64,000 nt of DNA from Maribacter caenipelagi (GCF_004364175.1 NZ_SNZW01000017.1:1-64000); one strand, 5' to 3'; positions 23,706 through 34,243 are shown, numbered from the stretch's first letter. Numbers and translations are program-made. Notes: generated by a model from the sequence alone, not told the origin.

Positions 23706-26700
23706 ATGCCATTATTTAAAAAGAGTATTACCCTTTTTCTTTTATTTTTAAGCGTTAATTTATTTGCTCAATCTTTCACCTCTACATGGAATACCAATAA
23801 TATAGAATCTGGATCCTCTCCCAATAACGAAATTACCATACCCACAAACCCTGCATACACTACCTATAATTATGATGTAGATTGGGGAGATGGAGCAACG
23901 GATACTGGCGTAACGGGAAACATTACCCATGACTATGCCACACCTGGCACTTACACCGTTCAAATAAGCGGCACATTTCCTTCAATTTATTTCAATGATG
24001 AAGTAGCCAATGATAAACTTAAAATTATTGAAATACTTAGTTGGGGAAACATCCAATGGCAAACCATGGAAAATTCTTTTTATGGTTGCGAGAACTTAAA
24101 TTTTGATTTAATTGACGCCCCAAATTTAAGTCAAGTTACTTCTTTAAAAAATATGTTTAGAGAAGGCACTTCATTCACCGGAATTGTGAACAATTGGGAC
24201 GTTTCTACAATAACGGATATTTCAGGAATCTTTTCTGGTTGTACCATTTTTGATAGACCTGTTGATACATGGACAACAAACTCCGTTACCGATATGTCCG
24301 AGACATTTAAAAGCACAGCTTTTAATCAACCCTTGGATAATTGGAACACTTCATCAGTTACTACTATGAAAGGAATGTTTATAGCTGCTGGACGTTTTAA
24401 TCAAAATATAAACAATTGGAATGTTAGCAATGTTACTGACATGTCACAAACATTTGCCTATACTAATGCCTTTAATAGACCTTTAAATAACTGGGATGTT
24501 AGCAGTGTTACAGATATGACATTTATGTTTGATGGCTCAGGTTTTAATCAGCCTATTGACAATTGGAATGTTAGTAATGTTACTAGTATGTCTGGCATGT
24601 TTAGACACGCTAAATATAACCAACCCTTAGCTAGTTGGGACGTATCTTCTGTTCTTGATTTTTCATTAATGTTTCAAAGAAATAGAACATTTAACCAACC
24701 TTTAAATACTTGGGTTGTAACAAATGCCACGGATATGTCTAGTATGTTTGATGGTTGGTATTGGGATCAAGTTTACAACCACCCATTAGACAATTGGAAT
24801 GTTAGTAACGTAACGAACATGAGTTACATGTTTAGAGACAACTCTGGTTTTAACCAAGATATTAGCGGATGGGATGTGAGCAATGTCACCAATATGCAAG
24901 GTATGTTTTCGCAAACAGATGTTTTTAATCAGGACATAAGTGGGTGGGACGTTAGTAGTGTTACAAATATGTCTACAATGTTCCAACAGGCACAGGTATT
25001 TAATCAACCTCTAAACAATTGGAATATAAGTAATGTAGAAAATGTTTCATCAATGTTTGAAAGGGCTTCAAGTTTCAATCAACCATTAAATTTATGGAAC
25101 CTCAGCAATGTTACTAGTTTCCAAAATATGTTTAACCTTGCAAGTTCTTTTAATCAAGATATAACGGGCTGGAATACATCTAGTATCACCAATATGTCTG
25201 GTATGTTTACTTCTGCCAGCACTTTCAACCAAAACTTGGGTGTTTGGGATATTTCTTCTGTAACCAACATGGCAAACATGTTGTCAAATAGTGGTTTATC
25301 ACAAGAAAATTATGACAATACTTTAATAGCTTGGTCTGCACAAACTGTAAACTCCGGAATAAATTTAGGGGCAACAAACCTACAATATTGTGATGCCTTA
25401 AGCCAAAGACAAAGTTTAATAGATGATGATGGGTGGATTATTACTGGAGATGCCGTAAATTGTTCTTATGTATTGTGTACCGATATTACCATGCCACATG
25501 CTAGCGACACTGCTACACCAGCAAATAGTGATATCCGTTGGGATCCTGCACCTAATGCTACGGGATATCGTATTTACTTAGAAATTGAAAGAGGTGGAGC
25601 AAGAAATTATGTTAATATCAATGGCTCACCTGCAAACAATCTTGATGTTGGCAATACTGTTGGAATTAGTTTCTCTAGTGAATTTGACCCTGGAGATACT
25701 GTTTATGTAACAGTTGTTCCCTACAATGATGAAGGACCAGCGACAGGTTGTCAAGAAATTAGTTATACTGTAGTAGAAAGCTGGGTAAACAGAACCGATG
25801 TTTTTAAAATCACTATTGACACTAGAAATTTAGATACCCATTCTACCGCAGCTAATCAATATAGAATTGAGCTAAATGATGGTTATCCTGATTATTTAAC
25901 CTATGATTTCAATATTGATTGGGGAGATGGACAGTATGATAATAATGTTACAAATGATATAACACATACTTACTTAACTCCAGATATTTATACCATTGCC
26001 ATTATTGGAGATTTCCCTTCGTTCCGTCAAGAATCAAGCAATAGAGATAATAAAAAACTTATTTCAATAGACCAATGGGGAGATCAGGTTTGGGGTTCTA
26101 TGGAGAATACATTCTATTACTGCCAAAATATGGAATACAATGCAACAGATATTCCTAATCTTACACAAGTTGAAAGCATGCAAAATATGTTTGGCTCTTG
26201 CTTCTTATTTAATGGCAATATTAATGATTGGGATGTAAGCAATGTTACTAATATGAGAGGTGTTTTCTTAGCGGCTCAAGCTTTTAACCAACCATTAAAT
26301 AATTGGGATATAAGCAATGTAACAAATATATCTACAATGTTTCTTGGTGCGAATGCCTTTGACCAACCACTTGACAATTGGGATACCAGTAATGTAACCG
26401 ATATGTCTAGAACTTTTGAACAGACCGAATTATTTAATCAAAACATTAATAATTGGAATGTCAGTAATGTAACCAACATGTCTAGTATGTTTGAAAGAGC
26501 ATTACTTTTTAATCAACCACTAAATAATTGGGATGTCAGTAATGTAACCGATATGTCTAAAATGTTCGATGGTTTTGTTTTTGATATTCCATTTAATCAG
26601 CCTTTAGATAATTGGAATGTTAGTAGCGTTACCAACATGACAATGATGTTTAGGAGAGCAATAGACTTTAACCAAAATATCAATGGCTGGAATGTTACTA

Positions 26701-29700
26701 ATGTAACCAATATGGCTTCAATGTTTAACAATACAGATGCCTTTAATCAACCTTTAAATAATTGGAATGTATCATCGGTAACAGATATGAATTCTATGTT
26801 CAACGGAGCAGATAATTTTAATCAAAATATAGATAGTTGGAATGTTACTAATGTAATTAATATGTCTTCCATGTTCAGCTATGCAGCTGCAATTAACCAG
26901 CCCTTAAATAGTTGGGATGTAAATTCTGTGGTAAATATGTCAAGTATGTTTCGTGGGGCATCAGCATTTAATCAACCTTTAGATAATTGGGATGTAAGTG
27001 CCGTAGCAAATATGACAAGTATGTTTGAAGATGCAGTTCTATTTAATCAACCAATAAACACTTGGAATGTTAGTTCAGTCACCTTAATGGAATCTATGTT
27101 TGAAGATGCTGCAGTATTTAACCAAAATTTAAATAATTGGAATACCGCGGTAGTAACCAATTTTGAAGCCATGTTTAAAAATGCCTTGACTTTTAATGAA
27201 ACAATATCGAATTGGAATACAGGCGAAGCATTAACCATGCAAGAAATGTTTAGTGGAGCAACAGCATTTAACCAAAACATAGACCCATGGAATGTTTCTT
27301 TTGTAACTACTATGCGAGCTATGTTTAATGGTGCTACCAGTTATAACCAAACCATGAACTCTTGGAACGTAGCTTCTGTAACCACTATAGAAGAAATGTT
27401 TAAAGATGCAAGTACTTTTAATGAGAACATTGGTGATTGGAACGTTAGAGGCGTAACCACAATGGAAGAAATGTTCAGTGGCGCAACCGCCTTTAACCAA
27501 GACCTAAATAACTGGCGTATAGCGGGTGTAAGCAATATGGACTATATGTTTAGAAATGCATCGGCATACAACCAACCAATGGATTTATGGAATCCTGGTA
27601 ATGTAACTATGCGTTCTATGTTCGATGATGCCATTGCTTTAAACCAAAGTTTAGCGGATTGGGATGTTAGTGGTGTTACCGATATGCGAGATATGCTGGA
27701 TAATACGGCACTCATAAGAGAAAATTATGATACTACTTTAATTGCTTGGTCTGAGAAAAACTTAACTCCTGGTATTACACTTGGTGCAGAAGATTTACCT
27801 TATTGTGATGCTCAAGAAGAAAGACAGTCTATGATCGATAATTTTGGATGGTCGTTTGACCAAGATGTTCGAGATTGTCCAATACCAGATTGTACGCTAC
27901 TAACATCTCCGCTTAATGGAGATATAGATGTACCGGTAAATACCAACATTACATGGGAGCATGCCTTATATGCAGAAGGGTACCGCTTAACGGTGGGCAC
28001 CACTACAGGTGGTAATGATATTGTAGATAATATTACCATTACCAATAAAACTTCATACGAATTTGCATCAGATTTTAATACCGGAGATACTATCTACGTA
28101 ACCTTGATTCCTTTTAATACAGAAGGAGATGCTGTGGGTCCTTGTACCGAAGAAAGCTTTACTATTTCCAGTAGTCCTGCTACCATACCTGAATGTACTA
28201 GTTTAACCGAGCCGTTACATGCCGCAACAGATGTAGCCGTAACTACAGATTTAAGCTGGAACCCGATTTCAAATGCCGATGGCTACAAACTTACTGTTGG
28301 TACTTCATCTGGAGCTAACGACATATTAGGCCCTGAAGATGTTGGTAACATAAATACCTATGAATTTACTTCTGACTTACCTGAAGATAGTGATATTTTC
28401 GTCACTATAATTCCTTATAATGATGAAGGAGATGCTACTTCATGTACCGAAGAAAGTTTCCATACCGAGATAATTCCTGTACCACCAACTTGTACAAACT
28501 TAACCAGCCCTGTTAACGGTGCTACCGATATTGCTATTGACACTCATTTAAGCTGGACACCAATAGCTAACGCAACAGGTTATTTAGTAATTGTAGGTAC
28601 TACCTCTGGCGGTATAGAAATAGTAAACAATGCAGATGTTGTTGGCGCCAACACCTATGATATTCCTGTAGATTTACAAGAAGCTAGAATGCATTATGTA
28701 ACCATTATTCCTTATAATGCTGAAGGGGATGCTACTGGTTGTATCGAAGAAACTTTTACCACTGGTGATTCTACAAGTCCACCGTCATGTACCACATTAA
28801 CAGCTCCTATTAATGATGCAACTGCGGTTGACCCTAGCACAAATTTAACTTGGACAGAATTATCATCTGCAACCGGTTATAAATTGACTGTAGGAACAAC
28901 AAGTGGAGGTTCAGATATTTTTACAGATGATGTGCTAAATGTAACTACGTACGACCTTGCCGCCAATTTACCAGAAAGCACACCTATTTATGTGACAATA
29001 ACACCATATAACGATAATGGCGATGCTATTGGTTGTACCGAAGAAAGTTTTACTACAGATGGTGCTCCTTTATGTACCACACTAGCAACTCCAGCAAATG
29101 GAGCTACAAATGTTCCCGTAGACACCAATATTGAATGGAACACAGTAACTAATACCGACGGTTACCGAATTACCGTTATTGGCAGCAACAGTACCGCAAA
29201 TAACATGACCGATTTTGAAGTGACAAGTGACAATACTCTTAACTTTTCAAATGATTTTATAGAAGGAGAAACGGTTACGGTAACTATTAAACCATATAAC
29301 AGCAACGGAGAGGCCAGCGGTTGTACATCTGAAACTTTTACAATCGTGCCTCCACCAGTACCCACTTGTACTACGCTTATGACACCTGTAAACAATACTG
29401 CAAATGCAGATATAGATACTGATATTAGCTGGAATGCTGTTGCCGGAGCAACAGGCTACACGATAACCGTAACAGCAAGTGAAAGTACCGCCAATAACTT
29501 AACTGAGGTTGACGTTATTGCAACTTCCTATGATTTCACGAATGACTTTATACAAGGTGAAATGGTAACAGTTACCATAACACCATTTAATGAATCTGGT
29601 GCCGCTACCGGCTGTACATCAGAATCATTTGCCATTAAGCCCGTACCTACATGTACTAGCTTAAACACACCTGTAAATGGTAATGACGCGGTCGATGCCA

Positions 29701-31376
29701 GTATTTCAATATCTTGGGATGCAGTATATGATGCCATTGGGTATTTCGTTACCATTTCCGCCAATACAAGTACCGCTAACAATGTAACGGATTTTAAAAC
29801 CACAGCTACTTCTTTAGATTTCACTGATGACTTTACGCAAGGTGAAACCGTTTCAGTTACCATTATACCTTACAACGAGTCTGGTAATGCCATTGGTTGT
29901 ACTACAGAAAGTTTTTCCATTCAGGCAGTGCCTACTTGCACAGGTTTAATTTCACCTGCAAATGGTGCTATAGATGTACCTGTAAACACAAATCTAGAAT
30001 GGACAACAGTGCCTGAAGCAGATGGTTATCTTCTTACGGTCACAGGTAGTTCAAGCTCAGCAAATAATGTTGACCAACTGAATATAACTACTGGTAACAC
30101 CCATATGTTTACCAATGATTTTGATCAAGGCGAAACCGTATCGATTACTATAGTACCTTACAACAATGCTGGGGAAGCCATTGGTTGCACTATGGAAAGT
30201 TTCAGCATTAAGTCTATTCCAAATTGTACCTTCTTAACCTCTCCTCTAAACGGTGCAGTTTTGGCAGAAGTAAATGAAATTTCATGGAATGCTATACCAG
30301 ATGCAGACGGATACAGATTAACTGTTTCCGCAAATAACAGTACAGCAAACAATGTATCCGATTTAGAAGTTACCGATACTACATATACTTTCCCTAATGA
30401 ATTTAACGAAGGTGAAACAGTTACAGTGACGATAGTTCCTTTTAATGATGTTGGCGATGCCATTGGTTGTGTTTCTGAGAGCTTTACCATAAGACCATTA
30501 CCAACTTGCACCAATTTGATAGCTTCGTTACAAAATGCAAATAATGTTGCCGTAACCGCAGATATTGAATGGAACCCTTCAAACGATGCAGATGGTTACA
30601 GAATCTCAATAGGTACAACCGCCAACGGAAACGATATCGTAGACAATGAAGATATAGCCTCTTTGACCAGTTATATACTGAATGAAGATTTACCTTCTGA
30701 AACACAAATTTTCATCACCATTACGCCTTACAATAGTTCTGGAGACGCTGAAAGATGTACTACCGAAAGTTTCACAACTGAAGTAATCGCACCCGATTGT
30801 GCGGTTCTTATTAGTCCGACAAACGGAGAAACAAATGTTTCATTAGAGAGTACAATTTCATGGAATGAAGTCGAAAAAACCAATGGCTATCGTATTTCCA
30901 TTGGAACCTCAGCGAATTCTAACGACATCATCGACAATGTGGATATGGGTAATTTAACAACATATACTCATCATGATGAGTTTCCATTTGACACTGAAAT
31001 TTTTGTAAATATCACCTCATATAACAGCGCAGGAGAATCCGCTGGTTGTGAAACTCAATCGTTTACTACAATGATTCCAGAAGATGAAACAAAATACGGA
31101 TTCTCACCTGATGGTGACGGTATAAATGAATACTGGCATATTGAAAACATAGATTACTACCCTGAAAATGTAGTGAGTATTTATAACCGTTGGGGAGATA
31201 TGGTTTTTCAAATTGAAAACTATGACAATGCCGCTAATGTGTTTTCAGGTACTGCGAATATGAGTATGAAATTAGGCGCAGACCAATTACCTGCAGGCAC
31301 CTATTTCTTCAACATTCAAATAGATGGTGAAACTATATTAAGAAAAACACAAGGTTTCCTTGTATTAAAGCGATAA
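23706..31376 (+). CDS. Giant T9SS-secreted surface protein with DUF285 and Fn3-like repeats
   Basis: A 2,556-residue secreted protein. Signal peptide ends NLFAQ. Domains in order: PKD-like YDVDWGDGATDTG (~50-95); 15 repeats of the DUF285/26-residue surface repeat (NNWDVSNVTDMSxMF, ~136-529); one Fn3-like unit (~595-690); a second PKD-like segment FNIDWGDGQYDNN; 20 more DUF285 repeats (~819-1335); 11 tandem Fn3-like units of ~95 residues (~1396-2457) that start CTxL and end GCTxESF, probably holding a disulfide; and a type B T9SS sorting domain (FSPDGDGINEYWHIENI, NRWGDMVF, TYFFNIQ). I used ATG 23706; the frame from TTG 23676 adds ten residues before the signal. The porP/sprF-like gene follows in 4 bp. 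Likely an adhesin. Confidence 0.92.
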   Translation: MPLFKKSITLFLLFLSVNLFAQSFTSTWNTNNIESGSSPNNEITIPTNPAYTTYNYDVDWGDGATDTGVTGNITHDYATPGTYTVQISGTFPSIYFNDEVANDKLKIIEILSWGNIQWQTMENSFYGCENLNFDLIDAPNLSQVTSLKNMFREGTSFTGIVNNWDVSTITDISGIFSGCTIFDRPVDTWTTNSVTDMSETFKSTAFNQPLDNWNTSSVTTMKGMFIAAGRFNQNINNWNVSNVTDMSQTFAYTNAFNRPLNNWDVSSVTDMTFMFDGSGFNQPIDNWNVSNVTSMSGMFRHAKYNQPLASWDVSSVLDFSLMFQRNRTFNQPLNTWVVTNATDMSSMFDGWYWDQVYNHPLDNWNVSNVTNMSYMFRDNSGFNQDISGWDVSNVTNMQGMFSQTDVFNQDISGWDVSSVTNMSTMFQQAQVFNQPLNNWNISNVENVSSMFERASSFNQPLNLWNLSNVTSFQNMFNLASSFNQDITGWNTSSITNMSGMFTSASTFNQNLGVWDISSVTNMANMLSNSGLSQENYDNTLIAWSAQTVNSGINLGATNLQYCDALSQRQSLIDDDGWIITGDAVNCSYVLCTDITMPHASDTATPANSDIRWDPAPNATGYRIYLEIERGGARNYVNINGSPANNLDVGNTVGISFSSEFDPGDTVYVTVVPYNDEGPATGCQEISYTVVESWVNRTDVFKITIDTRNLDTHSTAANQYRIELNDGYPDYLTYDFNIDWGDGQYDNNVTNDITHTYLTPDIYTIAIIGDFPSFRQESSNRDNKKLISIDQWGDQVWGSMENTFYYCQNMEYNATDIPNLTQVESMQNMFGSCFLFNGNINDWDVSNVTNMRGVFLAAQAFNQPLNNWDISNVTNISTMFLGANAFDQPLDNWDTSNVTDMSRTFEQTELFNQNINNWNVSNVTNMSSMFERALLFNQPLNNWDVSNVTDMSKMFDGFVFDIPFNQPLDNWNVSSVTNMTMMFRRAIDFNQNINGWNVTNVTNMASMFNNTDAFNQPLNNWNVSSVTDMNSMFNGADNFNQNIDSWNVTNVINMSSMFSYAAAINQPLNSWDVNSVVNMSSMFRGASAFNQPLDNWDVSAVANMTSMFEDAVLFNQPINTWNVSSVTLMESMFEDAAVFNQNLNNWNTAVVTNFEAMFKNALTFNETISNWNTGEALTMQEMFSGATAFNQNIDPWNVSFVTTMRAMFNGATSYNQTMNSWNVASVTTIEEMFKDASTFNENIGDWNVRGVTTMEEMFSGATAFNQDLNNWRIAGVSNMDYMFRNASAYNQPMDLWNPGNVTMRSMFDDAIALNQSLADWDVSGVTDMRDMLDNTALIRENYDTTLIAWSEKNLTPGITLGAEDLPYCDAQEERQSMIDNFGWSFDQDVRDCPIPDCTLLTSPLNGDIDVPVNTNITWEHALYAEGYRLTVGTTTGGNDIVDNITITNKTSYEFASDFNTGDTIYVTLIPFNTEGDAVGPCTEESFTISSSPATIPECTSLTEPLHAATDVAVTTDLSWNPISNADGYKLTVGTSSGANDILGPEDVGNINTYEFTSDLPEDSDIFVTIIPYNDEGDATSCTEESFHTEIIPVPPTCTNLTSPVNGATDIAIDTHLSWTPIANATGYLVIVGTTSGGIEIVNNADVVGANTYDIPVDLQEARMHYVTIIPYNAEGDATGCIEETFTTGDSTSPPSCTTLTAPINDATAVDPSTNLTWTELSSATGYKLTVGTTSGGSDIFTDDVLNVTTYDLAANLPESTPIYVTITPYNDNGDAIGCTEESFTTDGAPLCTTLATPANGATNVPVDTNIEWNTVTNTDGYRITVIGSNSTANNMTDFEVTSDNTLNFSNDFIEGETVTVTIKPYNSNGEASGCTSETFTIVPPPVPTCTTLMTPVNNTANADIDTDISWNAVAGATGYTITVTASESTANNLTEVDVIATSYDFTNDFIQGEMVTVTITPFNESGAATGCTSESFAIKPVPTCTSLNTPVNGNDAVDASISISWDAVYDAIGYFVTISANTSTANNVTDFKTTATSLDFTDDFTQGETVSVTIIPYNESGNAIGCTTESFSIQAVPTCTGLISPANGAIDVPVNTNLEWTTVPEADGYLLTVTGSSSSANNVDQLNITTGNTHMFTNDFDQGETVSITIVPYNNAGEAIGCTMESFSIKSIPNCTFLTSPLNGAVLAEVNEISWNAIPDADGYRLTVSANNSTANNVSDLEVTDTTYTFPNEFNEGETVTVTIVPFNDVGDAIGCVSESFTIRPLPTCTNLIASLQNANNVAVTADIEWNPSNDADGYRISIGTTANGNDIVDNEDIASLTSYILNEDLPSETQIFITITPYNSSGDAERCTTESFTTEVIAPDCAVLISPTNGETNVSLESTISWNEVEKTNGYRISIGTSANSNDIIDNVDMGNLTTYTHHDEFPFDTEIFVNITSYNSAGESAGCETQSFTTMIPEDETKYGFSPDGDGINEYWHIENIDYYPENVVSIYNRWGDMVFQIENYDNAANVFSGTANMSMKLGADQLPAGTYFFNIQIDGETILRKTQGFLVLKR
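24110..25290 (+). repeat. First DUF285 repeat block, 15 units
   Basis: Coding repeats of ~75-78 bp with the consensus FNQPLNNW(D/N)VSNVTDMSxMF. Fifteen units counted by their W(D/N)xSxVT core. Repeats differ in synonymous sites and in loop lengths, so they are old, not freshly amplified. They correspond to the BspA-type leucine-rich-like surface repeat of Bacteroidota and Firmicutes. Confidence 0.85.
26160..27710 (+). repeat. Second DUF285 repeat block, 20 units
   Basis: Twenty further DUF285 units after a second PKD-like segment, so the PKD plus DUF285 module is present twice in one protein. The last eight units are degenerate at the core (TFEAMF, TMQEMF, TIEEMF, NMDYMF), while the first twelve keep VSNVTNMSxMF. 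Confidence 0.85.
27890..31075 (+). repeat. Eleven tandem Fn3-like units
   Basis: Eleven units of ~290 bp. Each starts CT-x-L and contains a W near position 24, a DGYxLTV strand, a central acidic loop and ends YNxxGDAxGCTEESFT. The two cysteines per unit suggest one disulfide. Units 1-4 use VGTTSGG, units 5-9 use an STANN variant and 10-11 return to IGTTANG, suggesting block duplication. A related single unit lies between the DUF285 blocks. Confidence 0.85.
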
Positions 31377-31380
31377 TTAC

Positions 31381-32307
31381 ATGCAGAATTTATATAAAAA
31401 TATCACTTTAATAGCATTCGTTTTAGGAGCATTGATCAATAATACAATGGCTCAACAAACGCCAACATTCTCAGAGTACAATTACAATCCGTACCTAGTA
31501 AATTCTGCTTTTGCCGGTTTGGCACCTAGTGCAGAAATAGGTATTAGTAATACTGAAACTTTCAATCAATTTGAAGGTAGTCCAAAAAGTTTTGCCTTAA
31601 GTTTCCATACTCCATTAAACAGAGGTAAAATTGGTTTGGGAGCCGGATTAATTCGTGATGAAGTTGGAGTCACCACTTCAACCAGTGTATTTGCTACATA
31701 TTCTTACAAAATATTTTTCGACACCAAAAAGAATAGACCCTATTGGCAAATATATACCCCTAATTCCTTTTCATTTTCCATATCACCTGGCGTGCAACAA
31801 TATCAAGAAAATTTACTGGAACTGGGTATTATGGACGACCCTAATTTTGCTATGAACATTAATGCTACCATACCTACTTTAGGACTTGGTTTCTTATTAA
31901 ACTTAGCAGATGTATATGTGGGCTTCTCCACACCAAATGTAATTGGAGATATGCTGGTATCTGATGATAATGTGGAAATTTACGTGCCTTATTACGGGTA
32001 CTTAGGCTATCGGTTTTTCTCTAGTAAATTTGAAGAATTAATGATCAAGCCCAACCTATTATTAAAGTATGAAAATGGCGCTCCTTTTCAAGCAGATGTA
32101 AATATAGCCGTAAGTTTTAGAAACCGATTTGAACTAGGTACCGGTTACAGAACCAATTCCTCTATAAATCTGTTGGCGGGAGTTTATCTTTTCAAAAATA
32201 TTAGAGCTATTTACAGTTATAACCTAGCAACAAATGATTCTCCTTTAGGAAACACCCATGGTATTATTGCTACCTATCGTTTTGGAGAAGGCTTTAGTAG
32301 AGACTAG
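31381..32307 (+). CDS. PorP/SprF family T9SS outer-membrane protein
   Basis: A 308-residue outer-membrane barrel-type protein. Signal peptide ends NTMAQQ; the family start TPTFSEYNYNPYLVNSAFAGL follows. The PorP/SprF family includes SprF, needed for secretion of the type B sorting-domain adhesin SprB in Flavobacterium johnsoniae. It lies 4 bp after the giant surface-protein gene, which carries a type B C-terminus, so the two are most likely a cognate pair. Its TAG stop overlaps the complementary stop of the convergent metallopeptidase gene (shared CTAG). Confidence 0.92.
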   Translation: MQNLYKNITLIAFVLGALINNTMAQQTPTFSEYNYNPYLVNSAFAGLAPSAEIGISNTETFNQFEGSPKSFALSFHTPLNRGKIGLGAGLIRDEVGVTTSTSVFATYSYKIFFDTKKNRPYWQIYTPNSFSFSISPGVQQYQENLLELGIMDDPNFAMNINATIPTLGLGFLLNLADVYVGFSTPNVIGDMLVSDDNVEIYVPYYGYLGYRFFSSKFEELMIKPNLLLKYENGAPFQADVNIAVSFRNRFELGTGYRTNSSINLLAGVYLFKNIRAIYSYNLATNDSPLGNTHGIIATYRFGEGFSRD

Positions 32308-33365
32308 ACCTTTCTCAATAAATCGTGAATGAATTCTAATTTTCTCTCAACGGGTTTAGAAATTATAAACGGATAAGGGTCATCTTCTCCCATAGAACGG
32401 TTCATACTATTTAAAGTAAACAATAATGGGATACCGGTATCCATTTTTTTTTCAAAACTAGTCTCTTTATAGGGATCAAAACTAGCATTCATTTTTATAT
32501 TTTGCTTAGCGGTAATCTTAGGATTTGATCTTAATCCGAAATTATAGGCGGTCTCCAAAACATCGGTCAAGTGTAAATAATGCGACCATGTTTCCGCCCA
32601 ATCTTCCCAAGGGTGAGAAGAAGCATACTTACTTATAAAATTTTGTTGCCAATTTGCTTGCGGACCATTGTTGTAGTGATTGGTCAATGCATCTGCATAT
32701 GATTTTGACTCATCACCAAAAATGATTCTGAACTCCTCTAAAATATCAGGGTTATCACGAATAAGCAGGTCCCAAAAATAATGGCCTACTTCATGTCTAA
32801 AATGACCAAGTAATGTTCTGTAACGCTCGGCCATTTGCTGCTTTACCTGCTCACGAACAACGGGGTCGGCTTCTGATATTAAAAGGGTAATGACACCATT
32901 GGCGTGTCCTGTTTTGGTATCTTTTGATTCTTCCGGCAAATCTTCCCTAGCCAAAAAATCAAAACAAAAACCTTTTAAATCATCTCCAATTTTACTTACT
33001 ACCGGTAATGAAAAACGCAATAACTGATAAACAAGTCTGTGCTTAGCAATTTCAATATGCTTCCACTTAGCTAAATTAGCATCATCTAATATATGGGGAA
33101 TGGTTCTATTTAAGGAACAAGCCAGACAAAATTTTCGCCCTCTAGAAACATCTACCAGCCAATTACAAACTTTGTGTTTATAATTTTCACAGTACTCATA
33201 GGTTTTGCCATCTAATTCAAGTACTTGCCATTTAGAGGCATTCGTATCTAAAGCAACAATCTTATTATAATACGATGAATACCCTAAAAGGTAGCCACAG
33301 TTTACACATTTGTTATTCTCGAAAACAACTGTATTCTTACAGTTTGTACACTGAAATAATTTCAT
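32304..33365 (-). CDS. Putative zinc-binding metallopeptidase with N-terminal zinc ribbon
   Basis: A 353-residue protein. The N-terminal zinc ribbon has CTNCKNTVVFENNKCVNCGYLLGY (two CxxC pairs), and a further Cys pair follows. The central HFRHEVGHYFWDLLI is an HExGH-type zinc site, matching the family of putative zinc-binding metallopeptidases with an N-terminal ribbon. There is no signal peptide, so it is cytoplasmic. The function is unestablished. The gene is 35 bp downstream of the pseudouridine synthase gene on the same strand and convergent with porP/sprF. Confidence 0.85.
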   Translation of the reverse strand: MKLFQCTNCKNTVVFENNKCVNCGYLLGYSSYYNKIVALDTNASKWQVLELDGKTYEYCENYKHKVCNWLVDVSRGRKFCLACSLNRTIPHILDDANLAKWKHIEIAKHRLVYQLLRFSLPVVSKIGDDLKGFCFDFLAREDLPEESKDTKTGHANGVITLLISEADPVVREQVKQQMAERYRTLLGHFRHEVGHYFWDLLIRDNPDILEEFRIIFGDESKSYADALTNHYNNGPQANWQQNFISKYASSHPWEDWAETWSHYLHLTDVLETAYNFGLRSNPKITAKQNIKMNASFDPYKETSFEKKMDTGIPLLFTLNSMNRSMGEDDPYPFIISKPVERKLEFIHDLLRKV

Positions 33366-33400
33366 ATCCTATCGTCTTTTTAATAGACAAGGACATTGTA

Positions 33401-34243
33401 TTACTTGATCATCTTGAGATTTATAACCTCTTGATCGGTCAAATACCTCCAGTGCCCTCTTGGTAAATCTTTTTTAGTTAGACCACCATAAACAACCCTA
33501 TCCATTCTTTGAATCTTATATCCTAAATTTTCAAAAATACGTTCTACAATTTTATTTCTAGAACTATAAATCTCAATACCGACTTCTCTTTTTGGAGCAT
33601 CTGCAATAAAACTTACTTCTTGAACACGAACTGCCTTTTCATCAACAACTACACCTTCTTGAATCTTCTTTAAATCGGCACTTCTTAATTCTTGGTCTAA
33701 AACCAAATGATAAATCTTACGCATGCCGTTTACAGGGCTTTTCAACACCTTGGTCATGCTACCATCATTGGTAAACAAAAGTAAACCAGTGTGATCTTTT
33801 TCCAATTTATCTACAGGAAGTAATTTTGACTTAGACGCACTAGATATTAACCCAGAAACATGTCTTTTACCTTTTTCATCACGTATAGTCGTAAGAAAGT
33901 CTTTAGGCTTATTCAGCAATACGTATTCTCTTTTTACAGGGTTTAATAATTGACCGTCGAATTTTACCTCATCGCTCAACTTAACCTTATATCCCATTTC
34001 TGTAATTGGCTTACCATTTACAGTTACATTACCAGCTGCTATGTATATATCTGCATCTCTTCGAGAACATACCCCAGAATTAGCTACATATTTATTTAAT
34101 CTAATAGAATTTGGGTCTTGTGGCTTAGCTGGCGTCACATTTTTCTTAATGGGCGCATTACCACGAGCGTAGCTCTTCTTTTTAAAATTACCGCCTTGCC
34201 TACCTGAAGCATTTTTTCCCCTACTAGAATCATCCCTACTCAT
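33401..34243 (-). CDS. rluB: rRNA pseudouridine synthase, RluB/RsuA type
   Basis: A 280-residue enzyme. A basic low-complexity N-terminus (about 50 residues, rich in K, G and N) precedes the S4 RNA-binding domain (RLNKYVANSGVCSRRDADIYI). The catalytic domain has PVDKLEKDHTGLLLFTNDG, containing the D of the RsuA/RluB family, and MRKIYHLVLD. It isomerises a uridine in rRNA, probably 23S. The ATG at 34243 is chosen over a longer frame from 34273, whose extra residues are not basic or conserved-looking. It is downstream of the prenyltransferase gene by 75 bp. Confidence 0.88.
   Translation of the reverse strand: MSRDDSSRGKNASGRQGGNFKKKSYARGNAPIKKNVTPAKPQDPNSIRLNKYVANSGVCSRRDADIYIAAGNVTVNGKPITEMGYKVKLSDEVKFDGQLLNPVKREYVLLNKPKDFLTTIRDEKGKRHVSGLISSASKSKLLPVDKLEKDHTGLLLFTNDGSMTKVLKSPVNGMRKIYHLVLDQELRSADLKKIQEGVVVDEKAVRVQEVSFIADAPKREVGIEIYSSRNKIVERIFENLGYKIQRMDRVVYGGLTKKDLPRGHWRYLTDQEVINLKMIK

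Noticed and set aside
23760-30705. Several minus-strand ORFs of 60-118 residues across the giant surface-protein gene
   Set aside because: They are shadows produced by the repeat bias of the coding strand.
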